Assembly (NCBI RefSeq): GCF_024055665.1
Contig: NZ_JAMXMC010000012.1
Location: 1 to 64,000 of the forward strand
Reading direction: 5' to 3'
DNA length: 64,000 nt
Origin: Ideonella oryzae
GTDB taxonomy: Bacteria; Pseudomonadota; Gammaproteobacteria; Burkholderiales; Burkholderiaceae_C
The position numbers and the translations under genes were made by a program. The notes under the pieces are model-generated. The model saw only the letters and a program-made list of their open reading frames with translations, was not told the origin of the DNA and did no database searches. Numbering within the stretch: the first letter of the stretch is position 1; every line of letters begins with the position of its first letter. Shown here one piece after another: positions 52,047 to 60,443 of this stretch.

Positions 52047-53405
52047 TCAGCCCAGCAACCGCCAGGCCCCGCCCAGCAGGCCGGCGCCCAGCACCACCGG
52101 GATCACGCCGACCTTGAAGCGGAACAGGGCCAGCGCGGCGGCCAGGCCGATCAACGCCGCCACCCACTCGAAGCCGCCGGCCCAGCCCCGCGGCCAGAGC
52201 ACGTGGTACGCGAAGAACACGGCCAGGTTGACGATGACCCCCACCACCGCGGCGGTGATGGCCGTCAGCGGCGCGGTGAACTGGAGCTTGCCGTGGGTGG
52301 ATTCGATGAAGGGCGCGCCCAGAAAGATGAAGAAGAAGGACGGCAGGAAGGTGAAGAAGGTCACCACCGCTGCGGCCGCCACGCCGGCCCAGGGCAGCGC
52401 CTGCGGACCGAAGAGGGCCTGGCCCCAGCCGCCGACGAAACCGACGTAGGACACCACCATGATCAGCGGCCCCGGCGTGGTCTCGCCCAGCGCCAGGCCG
52501 TCGATCATCTGGCCCGGCGTCAGCCAGTGGAAATGGTCCGCCGCGCCCTGGTAGACATAGGGCAGCACCGCGTAAGCGCCGCCGAAGGTCAGCAGCGCGG
52601 CCTTGGTGAAGAACCAGGCCATCTGGGTCAGCACGCCATCCCAGCCGCAGGCCCACACCAGCGCCCCCAGGGCCAGCGCCCACAGGCCCCCGCAGGCCGC
52701 CACCACGCGCCAGAAACGGGGCCAGGAGAAGCGCGCATGGGCCGGCGTGGGCGTGTCGTCGTCGATCACCGCCGGCCCCTGCGAAGCCCGCTGCGCACCG
52801 TGGCCGCCGCCCACCGTGAACTGGGCCGGCGCCAGCCGCCCGCCGAAGTAGCCCACCACCCCCGCCAGGCCCACGATGAGCGGAAACGGCAGGCCCAGCG
52901 CGAAGATGGCCAGAAAGGCCGCCGCCGCCAGGCCCCAGAGCCAGCGGTTCTTGAGCGTGCGCGAGCCGATGCGCACCGCGGCCGACACGACGATGGCGGT
53001 GACCGCCGGCTTGATGCCGTAGAGCACCCCGGCCACAGCCGGCACTTGGCCCCAGGCCATGTAGACCCAGGACAGCGCGATCAGGATCAGCAGCGAGGGC
53101 AGCACAAACAACCCGCCCGCGATCAGCCCACCCCAGCCGCGGTGCATCAGCCAGCCGATGTAGGTGGCCAACTGCTGGGCCTCGGGCCCCGGCAGCACCA
53201 TGCAGTAGTTCAGCGCATGCAGAAAGCGTTGCTCGGAGATCCAGCGCCGGCGCTCGACCAGGTCCTCGTGCATCAGCGCGATCTGCCCGGCCGGCCCGCC
53301 AAAGCTCAGGAAGCCCAGCCGCAGCCAGTAGACGAAGGCCTGCCCGAGGGTGGGCGCGGGCGGGGCCGAGGGTGCCTCGGCCGAAGAGGAGGGTGCCGTG
53401 CTCAT
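52047..53405 (-). CDS. chrA: Chromate transporter ChrA
   Basis: 452 residues, two homologous CHR domains (about 20-200 and 245-440). GFLSFGGPAGQIALMHEDLVERRRWISEQRFLHALNYCMVLPGPEAQQLATYIGW (about 31-85, in pieces) and FFTKAALLTFGGAYAVLPYV, DGLALGETTPGPLIMVVSYVGF in the second half are the ChrA signatures. It exports chromate and lowers chromium toxicity. It overlaps chrB by 4 bp. Confidence 0.93.
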   Translation of the reverse strand: MSTAPSSSAEAPSAPPAPTLGQAFVYWLRLGFLSFGGPAGQIALMHEDLVERRRWISEQRFLHALNYCMVLPGPEAQQLATYIGWLMHRGWGGLIAGGLFVLPSLLILIALSWVYMAWGQVPAVAGVLYGIKPAVTAIVVSAAVRIGSRTLKNRWLWGLAAAAFLAIFALGLPFPLIVGLAGVVGYFGGRLAPAQFTVGGGHGAQRASQGPAVIDDDTPTPAHARFSWPRFWRVVAACGGLWALALGALVWACGWDGVLTQMAWFFTKAALLTFGGAYAVLPYVYQGAADHFHWLTPGQMIDGLALGETTPGPLIMVVSYVGFVGGWGQALFGPQALPWAGVAAAAVVTFFTFLPSFFFIFLGAPFIESTHGKLQFTAPLTAITAAVVGVIVNLAVFFAYHVLWPRGWAGGFEWVAALIGLAAALALFRFKVGVIPVVLGAGLLGGAWRLLG

Positions 53406-54388
53406 GGTCGGCTCCTGGAAGCAGGGGCTGCGGCCAGGCCGGCCAGCAGGGCATCGAAAATCGGCAGCGCGGCCTGCAGCAGCGCGTCGTCGTCGGGATG
53501 GGTGGCCTGCAGGCCGCGCAGCAGCAGTTCGATGCCGGCGGCCTCGTCCTGCGGTACGCCCCCGACGTCCAGCCCATGCACCAGCGCCGCCAGTGCCGCC
53601 AGGCCGGGTTGGTCCATCAGGCCGAAGGACTCGGCCACCACCTCGAAGCTCACGCGCTCGCCCACATGGGTGAAGCGCGCGCCGTCGTAGTCGAAGCCCA
53701 GCGCGCCGCGGGGCGTGCGCAGCGGCGGCTTGAGCCAGACAAAGCGGGGCTGGCGGTCCACATGCCGCGTGATCAGCCAGGCCGTGGCCAGACGGTCCAC
53801 CCAGGGGCGCGCCCGGGTGGCCCAGGTGCGTCCCTGGAAGTCGGCCACCGACAGGCGGGCCAGCGGGGCCTCGGCCGGGGCCGGCTCGCCGGGCGACCAG
53901 CGCCGCTCCAGCTCGGTCCGCAAAGCCTGCAGGGCGGCTTCGGCCTGCTTGGCCGCCGCACCGGGGAAGAAATCCGCCGCCTGCAGCGCCTGCAGCTGCT
54001 GGGCCAGCTGGCGCAAGGTCTTGCGGCCCGCCACCTCGTCTGCCCCCCCGCCCCCGGCAGCGCCCCGCGCGCCCAGGGCCTTGCGGGCGGCTTTCAGGGT
54101 CTGCAGGAACTCGGCATAAGCCTGGCTGCGGTCGAACAGCGCCAGGAAGGTGGCCTCCTGGGCCGCGTCACGCGCCGGGGCCTGCAGCAGATGGGCGCTG
54201 GCACCGGCGTCACGGATCGTGGCTTCCAAGGCCGGGAAGGCCGCGGCGGTGCCAGCCTGGGCCGGCAGGATGTAGACGCCCTCCCGCAGCGTGGCGCAGT
54301 GCGTGGCCTTCAGCGCACGCCACACCTTGACCCGCAGCGCGCTGGGCGAGGTGGGCAGGGTGGCGGTGAGGATCAGCCAGGAGTTCAT
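53402..54388 (-). CDS. chrB: Chromate resistance regulator ChrB
   Basis: 328 residues. N-terminal WLILTATLPTSPSALRVKVWRALKATHCATLREGVYILP (about 4-42, in pieces) and C-terminal TWATRARPWVDRLATAWLITRHVDRQPRFVWL with FDYDGARFTHVGERVSFEVVAESFGL match ChrB. ChrB proteins are chromate-sensing regulators required for full induction of chrA. A short palindrome lies 9 bp before the start. Confidence 0.9.
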   Translation of the reverse strand: MNSWLILTATLPTSPSALRVKVWRALKATHCATLREGVYILPAQAGTAAAFPALEATIRDAGASAHLLQAPARDAAQEATFLALFDRSQAYAEFLQTLKAARKALGARGAAGGGGADEVAGRKTLRQLAQQLQALQAADFFPGAAAKQAEAALQALRTELERRWSPGEPAPAEAPLARLSVADFQGRTWATRARPWVDRLATAWLITRHVDRQPRFVWLKPPLRTPRGALGFDYDGARFTHVGERVSFEVVAESFGLMDQPGLAALAALVHGLDVGGVPQDEAAGIELLLRGLQATHPDDDALLQAALPIFDALLAGLAAAPASRSRP

Positions 54389-54397
54389 GAAGCAATT

Positions 54398-54412
54398 ATC
54401 ACGACATGTGAT
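54398..54412. promoter_or_regulatory. Candidate ChrB operator
   Basis: Inverted repeat ATCAC (54398-54402) and GTGAT (54408-54412) around GACAT, in an AT-rich patch just upstream of chrB. Its position over the leftward promoter suggests autoregulation. Confidence 0.45.
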
Positions 54413-54526
54413 GAATGTTCAAAGATGGTCCGCAACCCCCTTCCCTTCCGTGGGCGAAAGCACCCCGGGTCACCGTCCTGCGGGCGCTGGGTTATGTTCC
54501 AACCCCTCTGCCCCTTGCACTGCCCC

Positions 54527-55075
54527 ATGCCCCTGAACGCCATCGCCCACCGCTTTCCCATCCAGCCCATCGCCCCGAGCGAGGCCTCGCTGCCGGCCCC
54601 GGTGGCGGCGGCCCTGCCACCGGACGGCGTGATCGTCTTCGCCTGCGAAGACGCCCACTCGGACACCGCTGCGTTTTCGGAACGCTACGGCTTCGGCCTG
54701 GACGATTGCGCCAACACCCTGATCGTCAAGTACCCGCAGAACGGCGAGGACCGCTTCGCCGCCCTGGTCTCGCTGGGCTCGCGCCGGCTGGACCTGAACG
54801 GCGCCGTGCGCCTGACCCTGGGCACCCGCAAGGTGTCCATGGCCCGGCGCGAAGTGGCCACCGAACTGACCGGGATGGCCTTCGGCGGCATCACGGCCCT
54901 GGGCCTGCCTGCGGGCCTGCGCATCCTGGTGGATGCGGCGGTGATGGCGCGCGACTTCATCGTGATGGGCGCGGGCGTGCGGGAGACCAAGCTGCTGCTG
55001 GCGCCGGCCGTGCTGCAGCGGCTGCCCGGCGTGGAGGTGGCCGAGCTGACGCTGCCGGTCGCCGAAGCCGGCTGA
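54527..55075 (+). CDS. YbaK/EbsC-family aminoacyl-tRNA deacylase-like protein
   Basis: 182 residues. VFACEDAHSDTAAFSERYGFGLDDCANTLIVKYPQNGEDRFAALV in the first half and KVSMARREVATELTGMAFGGITALGLPAGLRILVDAAVM in the second (pieces, about 35-150) give the YbaK fold with the GGI/TALG and conserved Lys. These proteins hydrolyse mischarged tRNAs (Cys- or Ala-tRNA-Pro). Here the exact substrate is unknown, and the family Lys of the active site appears as KYPQ or RKVS. The ATG at 54527 is the first in a context free of upstream coding signs. Confidence 0.75.
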   Translation: MPLNAIAHRFPIQPIAPSEASLPAPVAAALPPDGVIVFACEDAHSDTAAFSERYGFGLDDCANTLIVKYPQNGEDRFAALVSLGSRRLDLNGAVRLTLGTRKVSMARREVATELTGMAFGGITALGLPAGLRILVDAAVMARDFIVMGAGVRETKLLLAPAVLQRLPGVEVAELTLPVAEAG

Positions 55076-55145
55076 TCCATTGCCATACGCCAAACAGATA
55101 GACACCACCGCCCTCATCGATTGGACGAATGGCGACGCCAGGGGC

Positions 55146-56396
55146 ATGCTCTCGCCCATGCCGTCCCTGCCCCTGACGCGCCGCGCCGATGCGGCCGTCC
55201 CGGTGTCTGCCGACACCCCCGTGCCTTTTGCCCGCATCAGCTTCGCGCTGTTCCTGGCCGGCTTCTCCACCTTCTCGCTGCTGTACTGCGTGCAGCCGCT
55301 GCTGCCCGAGTTTGCGCGCGACTTCGGGCTGAGCCCGGCGCAAAGCTCGCTGGCCCTGTCGCTGGCCACCGGGGCGCTGGCCCTGGCCATCTTCACGATG
55401 GGGGCGCTGTCACAAGCCCTGCCGCGGCGCGGGCTGATGGCCACCTCCATGGTGCTGGCCGCACTGCTGAACCTGGCGGCCGCCCTGGCGCCGGGCTGGC
55501 CGCTGCTGCTGGCCTGCCGGCTGCTCGAAGGCCTGGTGCTGGGCGGCGTGCCCGCCGTGGCCATGGCCTACCTGGCCGAGGAGATGGAGCCCCGCCGCCT
55601 GGGCAGCGCCATGGGCCTGTACGTGGGCGGCACGGCCTTTGGCGGCATGATGGGCCGGGTGGGCATGGGCATGCTGGTGGAATGGGGCTCCTGGCGCAGC
55701 GCCCTGGCCACGCTGGCGCTGATCGACCTGGTCGCAGCCATCGGCTTCTTCTGGCTGCTGCCGACCTCGCGGCGCTTCGTCCCGCAGCGCGGCTTCGACT
55801 GGCGCCACCATGCCCAGGCCTGGCGTCGGCAGTTGGCCCAGCCCGCCCTGCTGCGCCTGTTCGGCATCGGCTTCGTGCTCACCAGCGTCTTCGTCGCCCT
55901 GTTCAACTACCTGGGCTTCCGGCTGGCCGCTGCGCCGTACCATTTCAGCCCCACGCAGATCAGCCTCGTGTTCCTCAGCTACACCCTCGGCATCTTCTCC
56001 TCCGGCTCCTCCGGCGCGCTCAGCCAGCGCCTGGGCCGGCGCGGCGCCCTGGCCACCGGCCTGGGGCTGATGGGCCTGGGCGTGCTGGTCACGCTGGGCA
56101 GCTCGCTGGCGGCCATCGCCACCGGCGTCGGCCTGGTCACCATCGGCTTCTTCATCGCCCATGCGGTGGCCAGCGCCTGGGTGGGCCAGCTGGCCGGCGC
56201 GCACAAGGGCCACGCGGCCTCGCTGTACCTGCTGTTCTATTACCTGGGCTCCAGCAGCATCGGCGCGGTGGGCGGCTGGTTCTGGCTGCACGGCGGCTGG
56301 CCGGCCGAGGTGGCGCTGACCGCCATCCTGGCCGTCCTCGGCCTGGGCCTGGCCTGGGCCCAGGGCCGCCCGAACCAGGACGCCCGCCATGGCTGA
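55146..56396 (+). CDS. Major facilitator superfamily transporter (YnfM type)
   Basis: About 416 residues, twelve helices. FALFLAGFSTFSLLYCVQPLLPEFARDFGLSPAQSSLALSLATG (about 33-76, in pieces) is typical of the YnfM/CynX-like arabinose-exporter group. A GRRGALATG-like loop lies near 295. It is a drug or sugar exporter of unknown substrate. The start (55146 or 55158) is uncertain; a TTG/ATG further upstream is unlikely. It overlaps the hydrolase gene by 8 bp. Confidence 0.8.
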   Translation: MLSPMPSLPLTRRADAAVPVSADTPVPFARISFALFLAGFSTFSLLYCVQPLLPEFARDFGLSPAQSSLALSLATGALALAIFTMGALSQALPRRGLMATSMVLAALLNLAAALAPGWPLLLACRLLEGLVLGGVPAVAMAYLAEEMEPRRLGSAMGLYVGGTAFGGMMGRVGMGMLVEWGSWRSALATLALIDLVAAIGFFWLLPTSRRFVPQRGFDWRHHAQAWRRQLAQPALLRLFGIGFVLTSVFVALFNYLGFRLAAAPYHFSPTQISLVFLSYTLGIFSSGSSGALSQRLGRRGALATGLGLMGLGVLVTLGSSLAAIATGVGLVTIGFFIAHAVASAWVGQLAGAHKGHAASLYLLFYYLGSSSIGAVGGWFWLHGGWPAEVALTAILAVLGLGLAWAQGRPNQDARHG

Positions 56397-57087
56397 GCGC
56401 ACGCCCCTGCTGCTGCTGCCCGGCCTGCTGTGTGACGCCGGGCTCTGGGCCCCCCAGGCCGAAGCCCTGGCCGATGTGGCCGAGGTGCAGGTGGCCGACC
56501 TCACCCAGGACGAGCGGGTGGAGGCCATGGCCGCGCGGGTGCTGGCCCAGGCGCCGGCGCGCTTCGCGCTGGCCGGCCTGTCCATGGGTGGCTACGTGGC
56601 CTTCGAGATCCTGCGCCAGGCACCCGAGCGGGTGAGCCACCTGGCCCTGCTGGACACCACCGCCGCACCCGACAGCCCCGAGCGCGCGCTGCAGCGCCGC
56701 CGCAGCCTGGCCATCCTGAAGCGCGGCCGCTTCCTGGGCGTCACCCGGCAGCTGCTGCCCACCCTGGTCCACCCCCGCCATGTGCACGGCCCGGTGGGGC
56801 AGGCGGTGCAGGCCATGGCCCAGCGTGTCGGCCCCGAAGCCTACCGGCGCCAGCAGACCGCCATCCTGCACCGGCCCGATTCCCGCCCGCTGCTGCCCAC
56901 GCTCACCCAACCCACGCTGGTGCTGGGCGGTGCGGACGACACCCTGACGCCCCCGGCCGTGGTGCGGGCCCTGGCCGCGCAGATCCCGCAGTCCCAGCTG
57001 CACACGTTGCCGGACTGCGGCCACCTGCCCACGCTGGAGCAGCCCGACGCCACCTCGGCCCTGATGCGCCGCTGGCTGCAGAGCTGA
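56389..57087 (+). CDS. Alpha/beta hydrolase
   Basis: 232 residues. PLLLLPGLLCDAGLWAPQAEAL (oxyanion region, about 6-27), the nucleophile elbow AGLSMGGYVA (Ser about 65), PTLVLGGADDTLTPP (Asp about 180) and DCGHLPTLEQP (His about 210) form a complete catalytic triad. It resembles small carboxylesterases such as MhpC-like proteins. It is translationally coupled to the upstream MFS gene (8-bp overlap). The substrate is unknown. Confidence 0.85.
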   Translation: MAERTPLLLLPGLLCDAGLWAPQAEALADVAEVQVADLTQDERVEAMAARVLAQAPARFALAGLSMGGYVAFEILRQAPERVSHLALLDTTAAPDSPERALQRRRSLAILKRGRFLGVTRQLLPTLVHPRHVHGPVGQAVQAMAQRVGPEAYRRQQTAILHRPDSRPLLPTLTQPTLVLGGADDTLTPPAVVRALAAQIPQSQLHTLPDCGHLPTLEQPDATSALMRRWLQS

Positions 57088-57159
57088 GCACCCCAGCACA
57101 GGCCCACCTCGGGCCCTTGTCCAGCGGGTTTGCCCGATCGGGGTCGAAGGCGTCCTCAG

Positions 57160-57190
57160 AGAGGGTCATGACGCGTGAGTGACCCCCTCT
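57160..57190 (+). terminator. Candidate terminator after the hydrolase gene
   Basis: Imperfect stem AGAGGGTCA (57160-57168) and TGACCCCCTCT (57180-57190, two extra C), with an 11-base loop, ending in TCTTCAGG. It lies 72 bp after the stop codon. Confidence 0.4.
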
Positions 57191-57312
57191 TCAGGTGACG
57201 CCTCATCCGGTCGTTTCAGCCCCACACTGGGCGCTGCAGTCTCGTGGCCGCCCGATGAACCTGAACCAGGCCGGGCGGTTTCCATCACCGATGGTGCACG
57301 CACAGGACCCGC

Positions 57313-57642
57313 ATGGCCCACCTCAACCTGAACATCCACCCCGGCGACAGCACCGAAGAGGTGTGCGCCAAGATGATCCGTCACTTTTCAACGGCGGCCG
57401 GCGACGTGCCGACCGACCCGGTGCTCGCCGCCGGCCACCGCGCCGCGCATGCCTGGCGCGCCCTGATGAGCACGGTCAACCCCGACCCGGAGAAGGTGGA
57501 CGCCCTCATGCGCTACGTGGCACCCCACCGGGCCCACAGCGGCATGGCCTGGCAGCTCCTCTACTTGGCCGTGTGCAGCTGGCGGCTCACGCTTCGGGCG
57601 CCAGCCATGGCCACAACGCCCAGCGACGAAGTCTGCGCCTGA
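57313..57642 (+). CDS. Small hypothetical protein
   Basis: 109 residues, soluble, with no signal peptide or known motif. The N-terminus (NLNIHPGDSTEEVCAKMIRHF) and middle (HRAAHAWRALMSTVNPDPEKVDALMRYVAP) look alpha-helical. The codon pattern is that of the genome (third-position GC high), which supports a real gene. It has ACAGGACCCGC upstream of the ATG and is monocistronic between a hydrolase and an MFS gene. Confidence 0.5.
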   Translation: MAHLNLNIHPGDSTEEVCAKMIRHFSTAAGDVPTDPVLAAGHRAAHAWRALMSTVNPDPEKVDALMRYVAPHRAHSGMAWQLLYLAVCSWRLTLRAPAMATTPSDEVCA

Positions 57643-57719
57643 CCCGGCGAGGGGCCATTCCAGGCCCGCGGGGCCGAGCATGAGCGTGCGGGGTACAGTG
57701 GGTGCAACCCTGCCCCACC

Positions 57720-59162
57720 ATGATCCGTCGCGCCCTGTCCTTCGACGCGCTGAGCCAGCGCCATGGCCCCCGCTACAAATGGCTGCTGCTGATCACCGTG
57801 GCCACCGGCACCATCGCCGGTGTGCTGGCCACCTCAGCCTTCAACGTCGCCGTCACCGCACTGAGCCAGCAGTTCGGCCTGGGCCATGACCAGGTGCAGT
57901 GGGCCGTGACCGGCTTCATGGCGGCCATGACCCTGTCGATGCTGCCCACCTCCTGGCTGTTGGACCGCATCGGCTTTCGGCGGCTGTTCCTGGCGGCCGT
58001 GGCAGTGCTGACGGTGGCCAGCGTGGCCGGCAGCCTGGCCCACAGTTTTGGCGAGGTGGTGCTGGCGCGGGTGCTGCAAGGGGCCGCGGCGGGCATCCTG
58101 CAACCCCTGGGCACGCTGGTGGTGCTGCGCCTGTTCCCGCCGCACATGCAGGGCCGCGCCTCGGGCCTGCTCACGCTGGGGCTGGTCATCACCCCCGCAG
58201 TGGCGCCGGCCTTCGGTGGCGTGCTGGTGGACCATTTCGGCTGGGCCGCCATCTTCCTGCTCAACACGCCCTTCTGCCTGGCGGCCCTGGCCCTGGGCGC
58301 CTGGCTGCTGCCCGCCCCCAGCCCGGGGCAGAAGCACCCCTTCGACTGGACCGGTGCCCTGCTGCTGTCGCTGGCCACGCTGGCCGTGGTCGACGGCGTG
58401 ACCAGCCTGCACCGCAGCGGCGTCCTCTCAACCTGGACGGCCGCCCACGCGGCCCTCACCCTGCTGACCCTGGCGGCCTTCGTGCGCCACGCCCGGCGCA
58501 GCCCGGCCCCGCTGATCCAGCTGGGCTTGTTCGGCAGCCGGACCTTCACGATGGGCAGCGTGGTGTCCTTCACCTACGGCTTCGGGCTCTACGGCTCCAC
58601 CTACCTGATCCCGGTCTTCCTGCAGAGCGCCCTGGGCTACTCGGCCACGGCGGCGGGCAATGCGCTCATTCCCGGGGGCATCGCACTGGTCCTGTCCACC
58701 CCGCTGGCCGGCCGTCTGACCGACCAGTACCCGCCCAAGGCGGTGGCCATCGCCGGCCTGCTGCTGTTCGGTGGCTCCTTCTTCGCCTTCTACGTGCTGG
58801 GCCAGCACATCGGCTACGCCGCGCTGATCGCGGCCACCGTGGTCGGCCGCATCGGCCTGGGGCTGATCCTGCCGGCGCTGAACCTGGCCACGCTGCGCCA
58901 CCTGGCGCCGCACCAGCTGGCCCAGTCCTCCGTCATCGTCACCTATGCGCGTCAGCTCGGCGGGGTGTTCGGCATTGCCATGACGGCGGTGTTCGTCGAG
59001 TGGCGCGAAGGCGCCTATTCGGGCCAGGCCGGCGGCATCTTCACCGCCTATGGCCAGGGCTTCTTCCTGCTGGGCGCGGTGGTGCTGGCGGCCATGCTCG
59101 CGGCCCTGCTGATGCGGGGCCAACCCCCGGTGGCCCCGCCGGTCGCACCGCCGCAGGCCTGA
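57720..59162 (+). CDS. MFS multidrug transporter (DHA2/EmrB type)
   Basis: 480 residues and about fourteen helices. TSAFNVAVTALSQQFGLGHDQVQWAVTGFMAAMTLSMLPTSWLLDRIGFRRLF (about 38-92, in pieces) contains the DHA2 motif with W-x-x-T/G-F, and motif C lies in GLVITPAVAPAFGGVLVDHFGW. It exports drugs or hydrophobic compounds with proton exchange. No membrane fusion gene is adjacent. The ATG at 57720 is chosen because it directly precedes the basic N-terminus; a TTG-type codon at 57702 would add six residues. Confidence 0.83.
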   Translation: MIRRALSFDALSQRHGPRYKWLLLITVATGTIAGVLATSAFNVAVTALSQQFGLGHDQVQWAVTGFMAAMTLSMLPTSWLLDRIGFRRLFLAAVAVLTVASVAGSLAHSFGEVVLARVLQGAAAGILQPLGTLVVLRLFPPHMQGRASGLLTLGLVITPAVAPAFGGVLVDHFGWAAIFLLNTPFCLAALALGAWLLPAPSPGQKHPFDWTGALLLSLATLAVVDGVTSLHRSGVLSTWTAAHAALTLLTLAAFVRHARRSPAPLIQLGLFGSRTFTMGSVVSFTYGFGLYGSTYLIPVFLQSALGYSATAAGNALIPGGIALVLSTPLAGRLTDQYPPKAVAIAGLLLFGGSFFAFYVLGQHIGYAALIAATVVGRIGLGLILPALNLATLRHLAPHQLAQSSVIVTYARQLGGVFGIAMTAVFVEWREGAYSGQAGGIFTAYGQGFFLLGAVVLAAMLAALLMRGQPPVAPPVAPPQA

Positions 59163-59168
59163 GGCGCC

Positions 59169-60227
59169 TCAGCCGCCCGCCGGCCCCACCATCACCCAGT
59201 CGCGCTGGCGGTCGGACCCCACATCGAAGGTGGTGTGACCCACCGCCTCGAAGCCGCACTTGCGGTAGAAGGCAATGGCCCGGGCGTTGCGTTCCCAGAC
59301 GCTGAGCCACAGGTGGCCCGCGTCGGCCTGGGCCGCCTCCTGGCGGATGGCCGTCATCAGCCGGCCGGCCAGGCCCATGCCCTGCTGCTCGCGCACCACG
59401 TAGAAGCGGTGCAGGGCCACGGGCCGGTCCTGCGTCACCGCCGCAGGCAGCTCGCCGCCCCAGGCCAGTTGCGCAAAACCCACCAGGCGGTCGCCCTCCT
59501 CGGCCAGCCAGGTGCGCAGCGCCGGGTCCGCCAGCTCGGCCTGCTGCTGCGCCGGGTGGAAGTGGGCGGTGACGTAGGCCCACAGGTCCTCGGGCCGGTT
59601 GTCGGCCGCATAGGTGTCGTGAAAGCAGCGCGCCGCCAGCGCTGAAAGCGCCGTGGCATCCGCCGCCACCGCCGGCCGCAGCCGCACCGGCTGTGCCGCG
59701 CGCGGTGCGGGCGGCGGCAGGTCCAACGGGCAGCCCATGTGGACCTTGCCCAGACAGGCCCGGTCGGTGCAGATGGCCTCGGGCTCCAGCCCGAAGACGC
59801 GAAAACCGCAGGCCTCGTACAAGCGCTGGGCGCGGGCATTGCCTTCGGTCACCGTCAGCGTCACCCAGCGCACGCCGGGGTGGGCCACGGCCTCGGCCAG
59901 GGCCGCCTGCATCAGCGCGCGGGCCATGCCCTGGCCCTGCTGGGCCGGTTGCACGTACATGCCCACCAGATGGGCCCGGTGGCGCGTCTTGGCCCGGCTG
60001 GAAAACTCCAGCGCCACGCTGCCCACCAGGGCATTGCCCACCCAGGCCCCCAGCGCCAGCCCCGAGCCATCGGCCGCCGCGGCCCGCTGCGCCCACCAGG
60101 ACAGCGGCAAGGCCGCGCGCTCCTCGGCCGTGGAGGTGAAGGCGTCACCCGGCTGGGCATAGGCCTCCAGCATCAGCGCACGGTAGGCCGGCGCATCCTG
60201 GGCGGTCAACTTGGCGATGGTGAACAC
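59169..60227 (-). CDS. Tandem GNAT acetyltransferase
   Basis: 352 residues holding two GNAT domains (about 1-165 and 180-350). Domain 1: VGMYVQPAQQGQGMARALMQAALAEA and NARAQRLYEACGFRVFG. Domain 2: FYVVREQQGMGLAGRLMTAI and RNARAIAFYRKCGFEAVG. Each has the Q/R-x-x-G-x-G/A acetyl-CoA loop, so both may be active. The start used is GTG at 60225-60227, where domain 1 begins (FTIAKLTAQD). A longer frame upstream is non-coding in character. Confidence 0.8.
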   Translation of the reverse strand: MFTIAKLTAQDAPAYRALMLEAYAQPGDAFTSTAEERAALPLSWWAQRAAAADGSGLALGAWVGNALVGSVALEFSSRAKTRHRAHLVGMYVQPAQQGQGMARALMQAALAEAVAHPGVRWVTLTVTEGNARAQRLYEACGFRVFGLEPEAICTDRACLGKVHMGCPLDLPPPAPRAAQPVRLRPAVAADATALSALAARCFHDTYAADNRPEDLWAYVTAHFHPAQQQAELADPALRTWLAEEGDRLVGFAQLAWGGELPAAVTQDRPVALHRFYVVREQQGMGLAGRLMTAIRQEAAQADAGHLWLSVWERNARAIAFYRKCGFEAVGHTTFDVGSDRQRDWVMVGPAGG

Positions 60228-60443
60228 GGCGCGGGCTTCTGAACAGTGGACGGGCCCGCCAGCATAGCGGCCCGGCCCACACCGGAAAAAGTGCACAGAA
60301 GCCGGCCCTTCGGTGCGCGGCACAGGGCGGGCCACCGGCGTCGTAACGTTTAGATGCAATATTCTTCGCGTCAGAAAAACCTTCCCCCCCCTGACTTCCT
60401 GAATCCGGACATGCAAGGGGTCTGCTGCCGCCCACCTGCCTCC